DNA of 64,000 nt from Terrimonas ginsenosidimutans (lineage in GTDB: Bacteria > Bacteroidota > Bacteroidia > Chitinophagales > Chitinophagaceae), in contig NZ_JAKLTR010000013.1 in NCBI RefSeq assembly GCF_022012415.1, positions 124,001 through 188,000 on the forward strand. The letters are read 5' to 3'. Of the stretch, positions 18,547 to 27,220 are shown piece after piece; position 1 is the first letter of the stretch; each line of letters starts with the position of its first letter. The translations under genes were made by a program, and so were the position numbers. The notes beneath the pieces are model-generated. The model was not told the origin of the DNA and made no database searches. It was given only the letters and a program-made list of their open reading frames with translations.

Positions 18547-19974
18547 ATGAAAAAGACTTTTTTGGGTTTCGTGCTGATCCTCATTGCGAGCCGGGGAATT
18601 TCTCAACAGGCCCCGGTTTTTTCGGTTGAGCAGTTGTTGGAAGATCATAAGATCCTTGTTACAGCATTACGAGAATTACACCCGGGCATCTACAGGTATC
18701 AGTCAAAAAGCGAATTTGACAGGCAGGAACAACAATTGCGAATGGCGATCAACACGCCGATGACAGAGGAACAATATTACAAACTTGTGATGCCCTTTAT
18801 CGCCCAATTGAAATGTGGTCATACAAAATGGCACCGGAAAGACCGGCCGGATGATCGTTTCCCCTTCCGTCAGGATGAACTCGTGCCGCTGAAACTGTTC
18901 TTCAAAGACAACAGGGCCTGGGTCCTCCGCAATTACGCGGTAGCGGACACACTTGCCGCAGGCTTGGAGATAACCCATATTAACGGCCAAAAGATCGATG
19001 GGATCATTGCTCAGCTCCGGGGCTTTATTACGATGGATGGAAATGTTCAGTCAGCATTATACCAGGAGTTGAATCAGTCCTTCAACGGTTATTATGCTTC
19101 GTTCATAGGAACGACGCCGGCCTATACATTCCATTACAAAGCCGGAAAACAGGAGAAACGATCGACCCTGCCCGCAGTCTCTTTGGATATTATAAAGCAA
19201 AAGGACGTTGCCGGCCAAAATCCTGTTCGCCCGGCATTTGAGCTTTCCATGCCGAAGGCATCCGTCGCGGTGCTGCGGATCGGCAGGTTCTATACCAACC
19301 CCGGGGAAACGGATTACTACCGGTTCATTGATAGTGCATTTCAGCAGATAAATGCCGCCGGTGCAGGAAACCTCGTGATCGATCTGCGGGGTAATGAGGG
19401 CGGCGTGGAAGAATATGGAGGATACCTGTTCTCCTGGTTAGCAGCAAAGCCTTTTACTTATTACAACAGGATCCTCGTTGCTTCGAACAAAGAAAGCTCG
19501 GTAAAGAAATATGGATGGTTTCCGCCTGGCATGGATCAGGCTTATGGCCTCATCAAAGAGAAGAACGGAGAGTATTACTGGCCGATGCAGGAATACCTTG
19601 CCCAAAAAGACCCGAAAGCAAATGCGTTCGCTGGTAAGGTCTTTATCCTGACAGATGGCTTCAGCTTTTCCGTAACGTCTGAATTTGCTTCGGCGGTAAA
19701 AACGGCAGGCCGTGCAGTCTTTATAGGAGAAGAAACAGGTGGCGCGTATGGAGGAGATAATAGTGGTGTATTTGCGAGCATTACGTTGCCGAACACAAAG
19801 CTGACCACGGGGATCCCGCTTATGGCGTTTTACATGAACCCGCAAGGACCGAACCCGGCCGACCGGGGGATCTTAGCGGATAAAGTTGTTTCGCCTGCTA
19901 TCAGCGATGTTTTACAGAAAAGGGATGTAGTGATGGAGAGGGCGCTTGAACTTGCGGGGAAGAGTTTGAAGTAA
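18547..19974 (+). CDS. S41 family peptidase, exported
   Basis: A 475-residue C-terminal-processing-type protease with a signal peptide (residues 1-19, ending GISQQ), a helical N-domain, a PDZ-like stretch (about 120-160; AAGLEITHINGQKIDGII) and the S41 catalytic domain with NLVIDLRGNEGG and the nucleophile region TDGFSFSVTSEFAS. It probably cleaves peptides or misfolded proteins in the periplasm. It may belong to a transcript with the AraC-type regulator and the small membrane peptide upstream. The stop is followed directly by the large inverted repeat. Confidence 0.88.
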   Translation: MKKTFLGFVLILIASRGISQQAPVFSVEQLLEDHKILVTALRELHPGIYRYQSKSEFDRQEQQLRMAINTPMTEEQYYKLVMPFIAQLKCGHTKWHRKDRPDDRFPFRQDELVPLKLFFKDNRAWVLRNYAVADTLAAGLEITHINGQKIDGIIAQLRGFITMDGNVQSALYQELNQSFNGYYASFIGTTPAYTFHYKAGKQEKRSTLPAVSLDIIKQKDVAGQNPVRPAFELSMPKASVAVLRIGRFYTNPGETDYYRFIDSAFQQINAAGAGNLVIDLRGNEGGVEEYGGYLFSWLAAKPFTYYNRILVASNKESSVKKYGWFPPGMDQAYGLIKEKNGEYYWPMQEYLAQKDPKANAFAGKVFILTDGFSFSVTSEFASAVKTAGRAVFIGEETGGAYGGDNSGVFASITLPNTKLTTGIPLMAFYMNPQGPNPADRGILADKVVSPAISDVLQKRDVVMERALELAGKSLK

Positions 19975-19984
19975 GGAGTTTTCG

Positions 19985-20312
19985 TGCCGGGAGCCCGGCG
20001 GGGCTTTTCCGTTTTCGACGGCGGTCGAGGGCGCTGTTTGCATTTGCCGGCGGGCAAGGCGTTTTTTTTCGACGGGAGGTCGAAAGACTCTGTTTACTTT
20101 TTTTGCCTTGATGCAAAAAAAGTAACAAAAAAAGATCAAGGCTACGCGCAAATGGCTAAAAATTATGGGCTTCACCTGGCACTAAAATAAACTCGCCGGA
20201 GGAGGGTTTGGGATGGATTGGGGTGTTGGCTCAGACAATATTTTAGCGCCCTCGCCTTCGGCTCGTCGGTTACGCCCATAATTTTCTTAACGCCATTTGC
20301 GCTAGGCCGCCG
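19985..20312. repeat. Left arm of a large inverted repeat (type F)
   Basis: About 330 bp that reappears, inverted, at 20485-20885. Shared marks in order are a GCGGGCAAGGC block, a TCGACGGGAGG mini-hairpin, GACTCTGTTTAC, a TTTTTTTGCCTTGATGCAAA palindrome with flanking AGTAACAAAAA, AAGATCAAGGCT, ATGGCTAAAAAT, ACTCGCC and ATTTTCTTAACGCCATT. This arm has two copies of a roughly 60-bp subunit, against three in the right arm. The open frames inside are repeat-derived and low-complexity, so I do not call them genes. Confidence 0.8.
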
Positions 20313-20484
20313 CTCTTAAAGCGGGCAGAAGGCCTTGACATAAATGTAGCCTTACGGTTCTTGCAGATTTTCTGTTCTCTTATTATAAAACGTATCAATA
20401 GAAGAGTACCCTTTTCAAACTATGATACCGCAACTGATATACAACGAATCTTCTTCGCAACCGACTCCTCCTCTCTCAACGCCC

Positions 20485-20885
20485 CCGGCCTTGGAAAAAA
20501 TGGCGTTAAGAAAATGGGAGGCTGGCACCGCCTGAGCCACACCGCAGGTGTGCGAAGGCGCCAAAAACTGTTTGAGCCCAACACGCCAATCAATCCTAAA
20601 CCTGGACGGGCGAGTTTTTTTGGTGCAGGTGACATCCTCCCATTTTTAGCCATTTTTTCCCAGCCTTGATCTTTTTTTGTTACTTTTTTTGCATCAAGGC
20701 AAAAAAAGTAAACAGAGTCTTCGAGGCAACCCCTCGAAAAAAAACGCCTTGCCCGTCCGGCAAAAACGCAAACAGAGTCTTCGACGCTCCCGTCGAAAAA
20801 AAGCGCCCTTGCCCGCCCGGCAAACCCAACAAAAGACTCTTCCAACCATTCCCCAAAAAGGCGCCTTGCCCGCCCCGGCAACAAC
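20485..20885. repeat. Right arm of the large inverted repeat (type F), with tandem 60-bp units
   Basis: The inverted partner of 19985-20312, separated from it by about 170 bp. Its outer half is three tandem units of about 60 bp (starting near 20700, 20761 and 20820), each with AGAGTCTTC or GACTCTTC, a small self-complementary core such as TCGAGG..CCTCGA, and a GCCTTGCCCG block. The outer end lies about 50 bp before engB. The repeat resembles Lys/Arg-rich repeat-derived ORFs I associate with many Bacteroidota genomes; this is recollection, not a search. Confidence 0.8.
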
Positions 20886-20915
20886 ATGTATCTCGTCAGT
20901 CTTGTCCACATCCCT

Positions 20916-20923
20916 TAATTTTG
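20916..20923 (+). promoter_or_regulatory. engB promoter -7 box
   Basis: TAATTTTG fits TAnnTTTG and is 10 nt before the engB ATG, so the transcript would have a leader of only a few bases. No confident -33 element is seen. Confidence 0.5.
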
Positions 20924-20933
20924 CTCCTTCAGC

Positions 20934-21563
20934 ATGGAAATACAAGACGCAAAATACCTCATCAGTAATGCAGATTATGCCCAGTGTCCAGCACCGGACA
21001 GGGCCGAATACGCGTTTATTGGTCGCAGTAACGTGGGAAAATCATCCCTGATCAATATGCTTTGCAACAAGCGGGCACTGGCGAAAACATCATCCGCTCC
21101 GGGGAAAACACAGCTGATCAACCATTTTGAAGTGCTTTCAAATGCAAAACGTAAGTGGTATCTGGTGGATCTACCCGGATACGGGTATGCAAAAGTGTCG
21201 CAAAGCAGCCGGCGCAGATGGGAGCAGATGATCGAAAATTATATCCGCAAACGTGAAAATCTGACCTGCCTGTTCGTATTGGTGGACAGCCGGCATGAGC
21301 CACAGAAGATCGACCTTTCCTTTATTGAACAGCTCGGGAAATGGGAAGTGCCCTTCGCTGTGATCTTCACCAAAGCCGACAAAAATAAGCCCGGAGCCAC
21401 CCGCCGGCATGTGACAGAATTCATCAGCCAGCTGAAAGAAACATGGGAAGAAATCCCCCCATTCTTTGTTACTTCCGCAGAAACCGGCGAGGGCCGCGAC
21501 CTTGTACTGGATTATATCGATGACCTGAATAAGGCATTTATAAACAAGCAGGTACGCATCTGA
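20934..21563 (+). CDS. engB: Ribosome biogenesis GTP-binding protein EngB/YihA
   Basis: A 209-residue TrmE-Era-EngA-like GTPase with all G motifs: G1 GRSNVGKSSLINML, G3 DLPGYGYAKV, G4 TKADK and the G5-like SAETGEG. It assists assembly of the large ribosomal subunit and is usually essential. The length is normal. A near-consensus promoter sits immediately upstream and a small membrane protein gene follows after 37 bp, ended by a terminator. Confidence 0.95.
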   Translation: MEIQDAKYLISNADYAQCPAPDRAEYAFIGRSNVGKSSLINMLCNKRALAKTSSAPGKTQLINHFEVLSNAKRKWYLVDLPGYGYAKVSQSSRRRWEQMIENYIRKRENLTCLFVLVDSRHEPQKIDLSFIEQLGKWEVPFAVIFTKADKNKPGATRRHVTEFISQLKETWEEIPPFFVTSAETGEGRDLVLDYIDDLNKAFINKQVRI

Positions 21564-21600
21564 TTATTCAACATTAATTCTTTACTTTGCAGGTAATCTG

Positions 21601-21819
21601 ATGTTTAGTATGCACAAAATTTTATCCTACCGAAGCGTTGCCTCTTTTCTTTTTATCGCCACATTCTTTGTATTTGTTCTGGCGCAGCGTTATACGAGGA
21701 AAAATTCACGCGGAGGAGAAGGCCGGAATACGGTGCAGAGGATGTTTCCAAAAGATTCCGTTAACCCTTTCATGGCTGATAAAGTATCCCCTGAACCAGC
21801 CGTAATCACCGTTCAATAG
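21601..21819 (+). CDS. Small membrane protein of unknown function
   Basis: A 72-residue protein with one hydrophobic segment (about residues 12-29, VASFLFIATFFVFVLAQ), then a basic patch (RYTRKNSRGG) and a polar tail with a Pro-rich end. A -7-like box (TTACTTTGC, 21582-21590) lies 10 nt before the ATG and a terminator follows 24 bp after the stop, so it is probably its own short transcript or the end of the engB one. An alternative start is the ATG at 21610. No known family is recognised. Confidence 0.6.
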   Translation: MFSMHKILSYRSVASFLFIATFFVFVLAQRYTRKNSRGGEGRNTVQRMFPKDSVNPFMADKVSPEPAVITVQ

Positions 21820-21842
21820 TAACAACACTGAATTCATGATAG

Positions 21843-21870
21843 AGCCGTAAGATTTCTTATGGCTTTTTTT
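21843..21870 (+). terminator. Terminator after the small membrane protein gene
   Basis: AGCCGTAAGA pairs with TCTTATGGCT (one G-T pair) and is followed by a T-run. It closes the engB/small-protein transcript. Confidence 0.75.
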
Positions 21871-22040
21871 GTGGCCGATATACTGTAATGCTTGGGGTGT
21901 AAGTGATCAGGCTGTTGCAACATGAAGGAAACCTGGGTATTTCCGGAGGAAGATGATCGGAAATGATCAAAAAAATGGGAGGCAAGCCCCTCTACAGAGG
22001 ATCTCCCCTGTATTAACGGATTAATAGGCTGTTGTGATGA

Positions 22041-22514
22041 TCAGTTCACCACTTTGTTCGCACAACTACTGCTTGCAAATGCTTCTGGTTTTGCCTTGAA
22101 CGCAAAGCCCATTCCCAGAATGTAGCCCATCGCTTCTTTGAGTGCATCATTACTCTTGAAATGCGGATTTGTGTTGATGTCCGCATGCACTTCCATGTCC
22201 ACATTGTAAACAGTGAACAGGTTACAAAGATCATAAGCGATTTCGATGCTTTTGGCCACTTCTGTGAGCATCCGTTCTTTGATGGTAAATTGCTGCAGGG
22301 TCTTGTAATTGTGGATGAACATAAATCCACCATGACCTTCACGAAGAAATACAATTACAGTCGCGAATTCTGTTTCTTTCCCTTTTACCTGTGAGTCAGT
22401 ACCAATGCAGACCTTCAGCCGGAATCCGGCAGCAGTCTCGCGTTTGATAGCATGTTCAACAGCACTGATAATCGGCAGATCAATCATTTCGCCATTAAAT
22501 TTTCTCCAACGCAT
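22041..22514 (-). CDS. YkuK-type RNase H-like protein (DUF458)
   Basis: A 157-residue protein with the DUF458/YkuK features: the acidic start of an RNase H-like fold in KVCIGTDSQVKGKETEF, a second strand FATVIVFLREG, and the conserved VHADINTNPHFKSND segment near residue 115. YkuK relatives have an RNase H fold but an unproven substrate. It is transcribed alone on the minus strand, just after the terminator of the metalloprotease gene. Confidence 0.8.
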   Translation of the reverse strand: MRWRKFNGEMIDLPIISAVEHAIKRETAAGFRLKVCIGTDSQVKGKETEFATVIVFLREGHGGFMFIHNYKTLQQFTIKERMLTEVAKSIEIAYDLCNLFTVYNVDMEVHADINTNPHFKSNDALKEAMGYILGMGFAFKAKPEAFASSSCANKVVN

Positions 22515-22516
22515 AT

Positions 22517-22550
22517 AAAAAGAGGTTTTCCTAAGTTATAGAAAAACCTC
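22517..22550 (-). terminator. Terminator after the T9SS metalloprotease
   Basis: On the minus strand GAGGTTTTTC pairs with GGAAAACCTC around a 9-nt loop and is followed by a T-run. It lies 50-90 bp past the protease stop and just before the YkuK start. Confidence 0.8.
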
Positions 22551-22603
22551 CGATAATCAAGGGGGTACGGATTATTGTTCTGTTAACGGGAACAACAATA
22601 TTA

Positions 22604-24214
22604 TTACTGACGAACTATTTTTTCTGTTTGATGAGCATTTTCTGTGCTGTAACGTACAAGGTAGATACCTGGCAGAAGAGCAGGCGCCTGGATCGTATTC
22701 AACCCATTCACCAGTTTGCCGGTCATTATAGTACGGCCATTTGCATCAACCAGGGTATAATCAAACTGCCCGGGGCTGCTGATCACGACAGCGTTGCTTT
22801 GGATCGGGTTTCCTGCCACCCGCGGCCAGCTACGGTTGTTTTCCTGCTGCAGGGATACATTGTTTGAGTAATAACGGTGGCCATTCTCCAGGATAACGTT
22901 AACGCGATACCTGACAGCGGAAGATGATGCAGGTTGATAAATGTAGTTGCGTGCATCGGCAGTCAATTCAACCAGTGATTGAAACGTTCTTCCATCTGTG
23001 GAGATCTCCAACACCTGCTGGATGATCTTTTCATCAATATCGATCTGCCAGTTGAGCAGGTGTTTGCTGTTTGCAATAATACCTTTCAGATCAAGTTTCC
23101 TTAATGGAAGCACACCTACGCCGTTTGGTTGTATAGTTGCATGCATCGAATAAGAGCCAAGGCTTGCATAGGCGGGTGCATAGAGATTTCCTTTGCCTTC
23201 TACCTTGATAAAATAAGTTCCGGCATTCAGCTGCGTATCGGTTACAGAGTTCAAGAGGTTGCCGGGATTATATACACTGAGGAGGTTTTCCTGTTCGTTA
23301 TAAAGACTGACCTGCATATCGAGATCAGAGCCAGCATTGCCTGTTCCAACATTGTAAGGAACAGCATCTATCTGCAGACGTCCGTTGGTGGGCATAATGA
23401 ACTTGAAAATATCCTGGTCGGTGTTCCGATCGATCACACCGGTCACATCGAACTGGTTTGCTGAGAATGCCGGTATTGTTGCCGTTGCAAATGTTTTGCC
23501 GTGATCATCGGGGCGATAGCCAAATCCGTTATCAGCAGAAGTGATGACATCAAGATCATTTTGACGTGAAGCGCAACCATAGATCGTGGTGCCGTTGTGC
23601 CAGAGTGTAAAGTTCTGGTAGTAACCAACGCCCATGATAGGCGCCCAGCCGATCTCTCCAGTACCAACACCCGGATCATAATCTGTCACTTTATTACAGG
23701 AACCATCATACTTTGTCTGATGTTGAAGACCGAGTGTATGACCCGCTTCATGTGAAGCGGCTTCTGCGATGTTTTTGGTGTTGTAACCAAGCAGTGCTGT
23801 AAATACAAAACAAGGCGCATCAGTTCCCCATGTGAATGAGCCCACCCATGATACGCCGCCGGCACTATTGCTATACCAGCTTGATGAAACAGTGAGTACT
23901 ACACGTGTGCGCTGGAACAGGGGTGCTGCCCAGTATTTTGTTGAGTCTGTGGTGATGTTAATGTTAAAAGGACGGAAATCTTCTGCGATACGGTTGAATG
24001 CTTCGATGATCTGAGGATCGCTCATTCCTGAAGGACCTAATACTACAGGACCAAAAGGAGACCAGCTTCCGGTTTCATCCGTATGACCATCAAAGTCAAG
24101 AAAGATGACGGAATTGGCGGCAGGATAACTGTTCAGGACCGGAACAGCCTGAGCCCATGTGCTTAGCTGTACGCAAAGCAGGAGTGCCAGCAGGTGAGGT
24201 AAAATGTTTTTCAT
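22604..24214 (-). CDS. Secreted metalloprotease with T9SS type A sorting domain
   Basis: A 536-residue secreted protein: signal peptide (about 1-21, ending STWAQ), a metzincin-type catalytic domain with the zinc motif HEAGHTLGLQH (around residue 158), a beta-rich pre-peptidase-like domain at about 250-365 (DQDIFKFIMPTNGRLQIDA and QLNAGTYFIKVEG), and a C-terminal type IX sorting tail (about 460-536: YTLVDANGRTIMTGKL, GIYLVRYSTE, ending KIVRQ). It should be exported by the same type IX system that needs porT. A small secreted protein is encoded 46 bp upstream on the same strand. Confidence 0.9.
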   Translation of the reverse strand: MKNILPHLLALLLCVQLSTWAQAVPVLNSYPAANSVIFLDFDGHTDETGSWSPFGPVVLGPSGMSDPQIIEAFNRIAEDFRPFNINITTDSTKYWAAPLFQRTRVVLTVSSSWYSNSAGGVSWVGSFTWGTDAPCFVFTALLGYNTKNIAEAASHEAGHTLGLQHQTKYDGSCNKVTDYDPGVGTGEIGWAPIMGVGYYQNFTLWHNGTTIYGCASRQNDLDVITSADNGFGYRPDDHGKTFATATIPAFSANQFDVTGVIDRNTDQDIFKFIMPTNGRLQIDAVPYNVGTGNAGSDLDMQVSLYNEQENLLSVYNPGNLLNSVTDTQLNAGTYFIKVEGKGNLYAPAYASLGSYSMHATIQPNGVGVLPLRKLDLKGIIANSKHLLNWQIDIDEKIIQQVLEISTDGRTFQSLVELTADARNYIYQPASSSAVRYRVNVILENGHRYYSNNVSLQQENNRSWPRVAGNPIQSNAVVISSPGQFDYTLVDANGRTIMTGKLVNGLNTIQAPALLPGIYLVRYSTENAHQTEKIVRQ

Positions 24215-24260
24215 ACAAGGAGGATTGGATATTTCGGATTGGATAAAGAGACCGGACGTA

Positions 24261-24749
24261 TTACTCAGCCATCATTTCATACAGATTTTTTTTGATCCAG
24301 TAATAATGATCGCCTTTTTGCTGCAGTTCGAATGCATCTCCATGCTGATAACTGAAGATACGGCCAGTGTACCTGACCGTACCATCAGATTTGGGAACAG
24401 ATGAAAGGGTGAGTACGGCGCCATTGAAACTGGTGGATTGGACGGTTACCGTGCGCATTCTTTCGTTAGAGAATGCGTACGCGACTTTGCCGGTAAAAGG
24501 GCTGAGCTTACCGCTTGCAAGCGGTAATGATATTTCCTGGCTTTTCCGGGTGCCTGGCGCAACAAGTGTTTGCAGATCCAGGTCAGATACCTCGATAGAA
24601 GCAGGCAGACTGTTGAATATTTTAGATTTATTGTAATCGGGCTCACGAAGCGGAGCTTTCGTTTTGCTATCCTGCGCCTTCAGGGAAAGACTGGCGAATA
24701 AGCAAATGGCATAAATAAGGCGTATGCCCGTAGGTTTGTGGTAGTTCAT
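24261..24749 (-). CDS. Small secreted protein paired with the T9SS protease
   Basis: A 162-residue protein with a signal peptide (about residues 8-25, ending SLKAQ) and a compact beta-rich body (SLPASIEVSDLDLQTLVAPG and the tail GDHYYWIKKNLYEMMAE). It has no known domain I can name. It lies 46 bp upstream of the metalloprotease gene in the same direction, so the pair is probably an operon. A propeptide-like, inhibitor or chaperone role for the protease is a guess from context only. Confidence 0.65.
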   Translation of the reverse strand: MNYHKPTGIRLIYAICLFASLSLKAQDSKTKAPLREPDYNKSKIFNSLPASIEVSDLDLQTLVAPGTRKSQEISLPLASGKLSPFTGKVAYAFSNERMRTVTVQSTSFNGAVLTLSSVPKSDGTVRYTGRIFSYQHGDAFELQQKGDHYYWIKKNLYEMMAE

Positions 24750-25048
24750 TGGATACTCAAGTTTATGACAGGATATTACACCCGCAGGAATGCTGCGTTG
24801 CTTTCAAAAGGGACGGTATTGCAAGATTGTATAAACTTTTTAAAAGTTCCAAGCAAAATACACCACTAAATTTCTATTTAAAGCAATACTACGATCATGG
24901 TGTAGTAGTTGTTCTACGATGGTCATAGGGATAAAACTATTGCATTGATCATCGTGCAAAATACATATGCCCGTTAACGATCATCACTATAAAGTGAGAT
25001 ATTGTTATGTATCACTGAGTATTTGTTTTATATAAATTAACGCAGCAA
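24750..25048. other. Gene-free region upstream of the protease operon
   Basis: About 300 bp of AT-rich sequence with no supported ORF. It contains a small inverted repeat, TACTAC (24887-24892) and GTAGTA (24902-24907), next to two similar CTACGAT words, which might be regulatory. No convincing promoter box was identified. Confidence 0.4.
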
Positions 25049-25417
25049 CTAATATTGACCTGTTGAGAGCATCACTAGTGTACATGCTTCCACTGGTTGG
25101 ATATTATTGCGTTTTGCCAGCTCAGCCAGCTCATCATTTTCCGCACCCGGATTAAAAATGATCCTTTTCGGGTGTAATGATACAATGTAATCATAGTAGT
25201 CACGCTGATGCGCCGGATTGAGATAGAGTGTTACAGTATCTATATCATTGAAAGGTGTTTTTTCTTTGATGATATTTACGTCATCCACTTTTGTTTCAAA
25301 CTTACCGATCGCTTCAACGGGATGCTGATTGTTCCGCAGCTTTTTAATAGCAAGATAGCTGTAACGCGAAGGATTGTCTGAAGCGCCTAATACCAGTGTT
25401 TTCTTTTTGTTGCTCAT
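25049..25417 (-). CDS. CoA-binding protein (YccU-like Rossmann fold)
   Basis: A 122-residue protein with a single Rossmann-type CoA-binding domain: the nucleotide loop VLGASDNPSRYSYLA at the start, PVEAIGKFE in the middle and IIFNPGAENDELAELAKRN toward the end. Members bind CoA but their cellular role is unclear. A longer in-frame start at 25525 exists, but the ATG at 25417 (MSNKKKTLVLGAS) gives the usual family N-terminus. It is monocistronic as far as can be seen. Confidence 0.82.
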   Translation of the reverse strand: MSNKKKTLVLGASDNPSRYSYLAIKKLRNNQHPVEAIGKFETKVDDVNIIKEKTPFNDIDTVTLYLNPAHQRDYYDYIVSLHPKRIIFNPGAENDELAELAKRNNIQPVEACTLVMLSTGQY

Positions 25418-25629
25418 TATTGAATGATTTATATCTGTAAATATTGAAGCCATCGGTTTTCTTTGTAAGGAACCCAGGCAGCCGGGGTGTTGAGTCCGTT
25501 TAATACACTTCTGAAACTGCGTCATTTTTCCTTATCTCAAGAGGTCCACGATTCTTCTATGGGTTGTATGCCCATTTTTATGCCAATACATAATGTTGAC
25601 AAATCAGCAGGTTTTGTATTCAGCAATCA

Positions 25630-25809
25630 TTATAAGCCGAAATATCTTTCCTGATGGGCTTTTATTGCGGTGTCAGGCATGCTGACATATTGCATGTTGC
25701 GTCCTGCTGTTTGATACCCCGGAGGAACATAATCGTTACTCAGGCAAGTCCATATTACCTGGATCCTTAAGGGAAGAGGGGAAAATACAAAATATAGATA
25801 TTTTACCAA
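25630..25809 (-). CDS. Possible small ORF, 59 residues, TTG start
   Basis: An open frame in an otherwise gene-free 800-bp stretch. Its end reads as plausible protein (SNDYVPPGYQTAGRN, then MPDTAIKAHQERYFGL), with a hydrophobic start from a TTG. No promoter or recognised motif is visible. It could be a real small gene, the tail of a decayed gene, or chance. Confidence 0.22.
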   Translation of the reverse strand: MVKYLYFVFSPLPLRIQVIWTCLSNDYVPPGYQTAGRNMQYVSMPDTAIKAHQERYFGL

Positions 25810-25908
25810 TCATGTGAATATCATGCAATTGTAACTTATTACGTTTTGGTTGGCCATGCAACGCCCGGGTGTGTCACCATAGCGGTGAATGTAGTGTTTT
25901 GGTCGGCG

Positions 25909-26016
25909 TAAAGGGACGCGGCGGACGCGGCGATACGCAGAGAGCGCGGCGCAATACAAGATGTTTTAATGGCTGTTTTAGCCGCGTCCGCCGCATATCG
26001 TCCGCCGCGTTCCTTC
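25909..26016. repeat. Type A palindrome, copy A2
   Basis: Left arm 25911-25952 and right arm 25981-26014 share the GACGCGGCGGACGCGGCG and GCGATACGC elements of the other type A copies; the right arm has lost about 7 bp. It sits in a gap of about 800 bp (25418-26233) that holds no well-supported gene. The Arg/Ala-rich open frames across it come from the repeat. Confidence 0.75.
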
Positions 26017-26233
26017 TTCGCTCTTTTACCGCGGGCGTGTGCCATAATCGCGGAAATTGCCAGCGATGGCGGGGTTCGCACCAAGTCCGTCTGAGGGGAG
26101 TAGTTTCCGTGATTCTTCTCGCTGTGCCCGCTACGCACCTAACAACATGTGCAGAGGGTGGAATCTGCAACAAAAAACTGTATAATAGAATAATAATGCA
26201 CCGGTGTGCTTTCTGACGGGTCGCATCAGTTGG

Positions 26234-27220
26234 CTATGGAAAAAGGCTATATTGCCCGCGTGGCACTTTACTGACCACCTCTGTTATCGCTTCCTCCAAA
26301 AACGGATAACAGAATACAAACCCCGTTTCAAGAATTCTTGTTGGCACTACCCAGCGGCTTTTCAATACCAGTTCTGTTTCTGTTCCAATGAGTGCAGCGC
26401 CTATTTTCAGCATCCATTCGTATGCGGGAAGACCATTCTTATGTCCTGTTACCTTGCGCAGGGTTTGCATGAATTCATTGTTGGTAACGGGAAAAGGTGA
26501 GGAGCAGTTGTAATTTCCTTCAAGTGCAGGGTTACCAAAGATCCATTCTATCATTCTACAAGTATCATGTATGTGGATCCAGCTGTACATCTGGCCGCCG
26601 TCACCCTGACGCCCTCCGAGGCCGAATTTCAGGAGATTGAAGTAAGGGATCATCACACCGCCGGCGCCGAGCGTAACGGCCATACGGAGGGATATCTTCC
26701 GCGTATGAGGAGTGTGCTGATCGTACAATGTTTTCTCCCATTGTTTGCAAACACGAACGGAGAAGTCGTTTTTAATCTCACCATTGAATTCGTCCTGTGC
26801 GCGATCTCTTGCATCGCGGTAGATGGTGGCAGAAGAAGCGTTGATCCAGCAGGAGGGAGGATTTTTACAGGAAGAAATGGCTTTTCCCAATGCGTTCACA
26901 GGATCGATACGGCTGCTCAGGATCTCAGCCTTATTCTTTTCTGTGTAACGGCAATTGACAGTTTTACCTGCCATGTTAATGAGCAGGTCCGCACCTTCGA
27001 GTTCATTTGCCCATTCACCAACCGATCTGCCATCCCATTTGACCCAGCGCGTGCGCACAGTTTCATGCTTCTTAAGAGAAAAGTAACGGTTTTTGTTATT
27101 GGCGGCATCCGGTATTTTTCTTGTCAGAATACAGATCTCATTGTCTGTTCCGAAATAGCGGATGAGTTCTTCCCCGATAAAGCCGGAGCCACCAGCAATA
27201 ACGATCTTTTTACATCTCAT
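26234..27220 (-). CDS. TIGR01777-type SDR/epimerase family protein
   Basis: A 328-residue extended short-chain dehydrogenase-like protein with an NAD(P)-binding start (IVIAGGSGFIGEELIRYFG), the DLLINMAGKTVNCRYTEKN segment and the C-terminal DUF1731-like end (LIGTETELVLKSRWVVPTRI). The family (TIGR01777) is widespread; its substrate is unknown. The gene overlaps the end of the upstream membrane-protein gene by 11 bp on the same strand, so translation is probably coupled. It is the last gene of a group downstream of the GbsR/MarR regulator. Confidence 0.88.
   Translation of the reverse strand: MRCKKIVIAGGSGFIGEELIRYFGTDNEICILTRKIPDAANNKNRYFSLKKHETVRTRWVKWDGRSVGEWANELEGADLLINMAGKTVNCRYTEKNKAEILSSRIDPVNALGKAISSCKNPPSCWINASSATIYRDARDRAQDEFNGEIKNDFSVRVCKQWEKTLYDQHTPHTRKISLRMAVTLGAGGVMIPYFNLLKFGLGGRQGDGGQMYSWIHIHDTCRMIEWIFGNPALEGNYNCSSPFPVTNNEFMQTLRKVTGHKNGLPAYEWMLKIGAALIGTETELVLKSRWVVPTRILETGFVFCYPFLEEAITEVVSKVPRGQYSLFP

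Noticed and set aside
20420-20911. 163-residue ORF on the minus strand across the right arm
   Set aside because: Derived from the same repeat, with no start signal or domain; similar frames appear wherever the repeat occurs.
20677-21051. 124-residue Lys/Arg-rich ORF on the plus strand at 20.7 kb
   Set aside because: It consists of the 60-bp repeat units of the large inverted repeat and runs into engB in another frame; composition is low-complexity.
26072-26083. GGGTTCGCACC resembling a tRNA T-arm
   Set aside because: No matching acceptor stem, D-arm or anticodon arm around it.
25839-26216. Arg/Ala-rich ORFs on both strands around 26.0 kb
   Set aside because: They are produced by the GC-rich palindrome A2 and have no promoter or motif.
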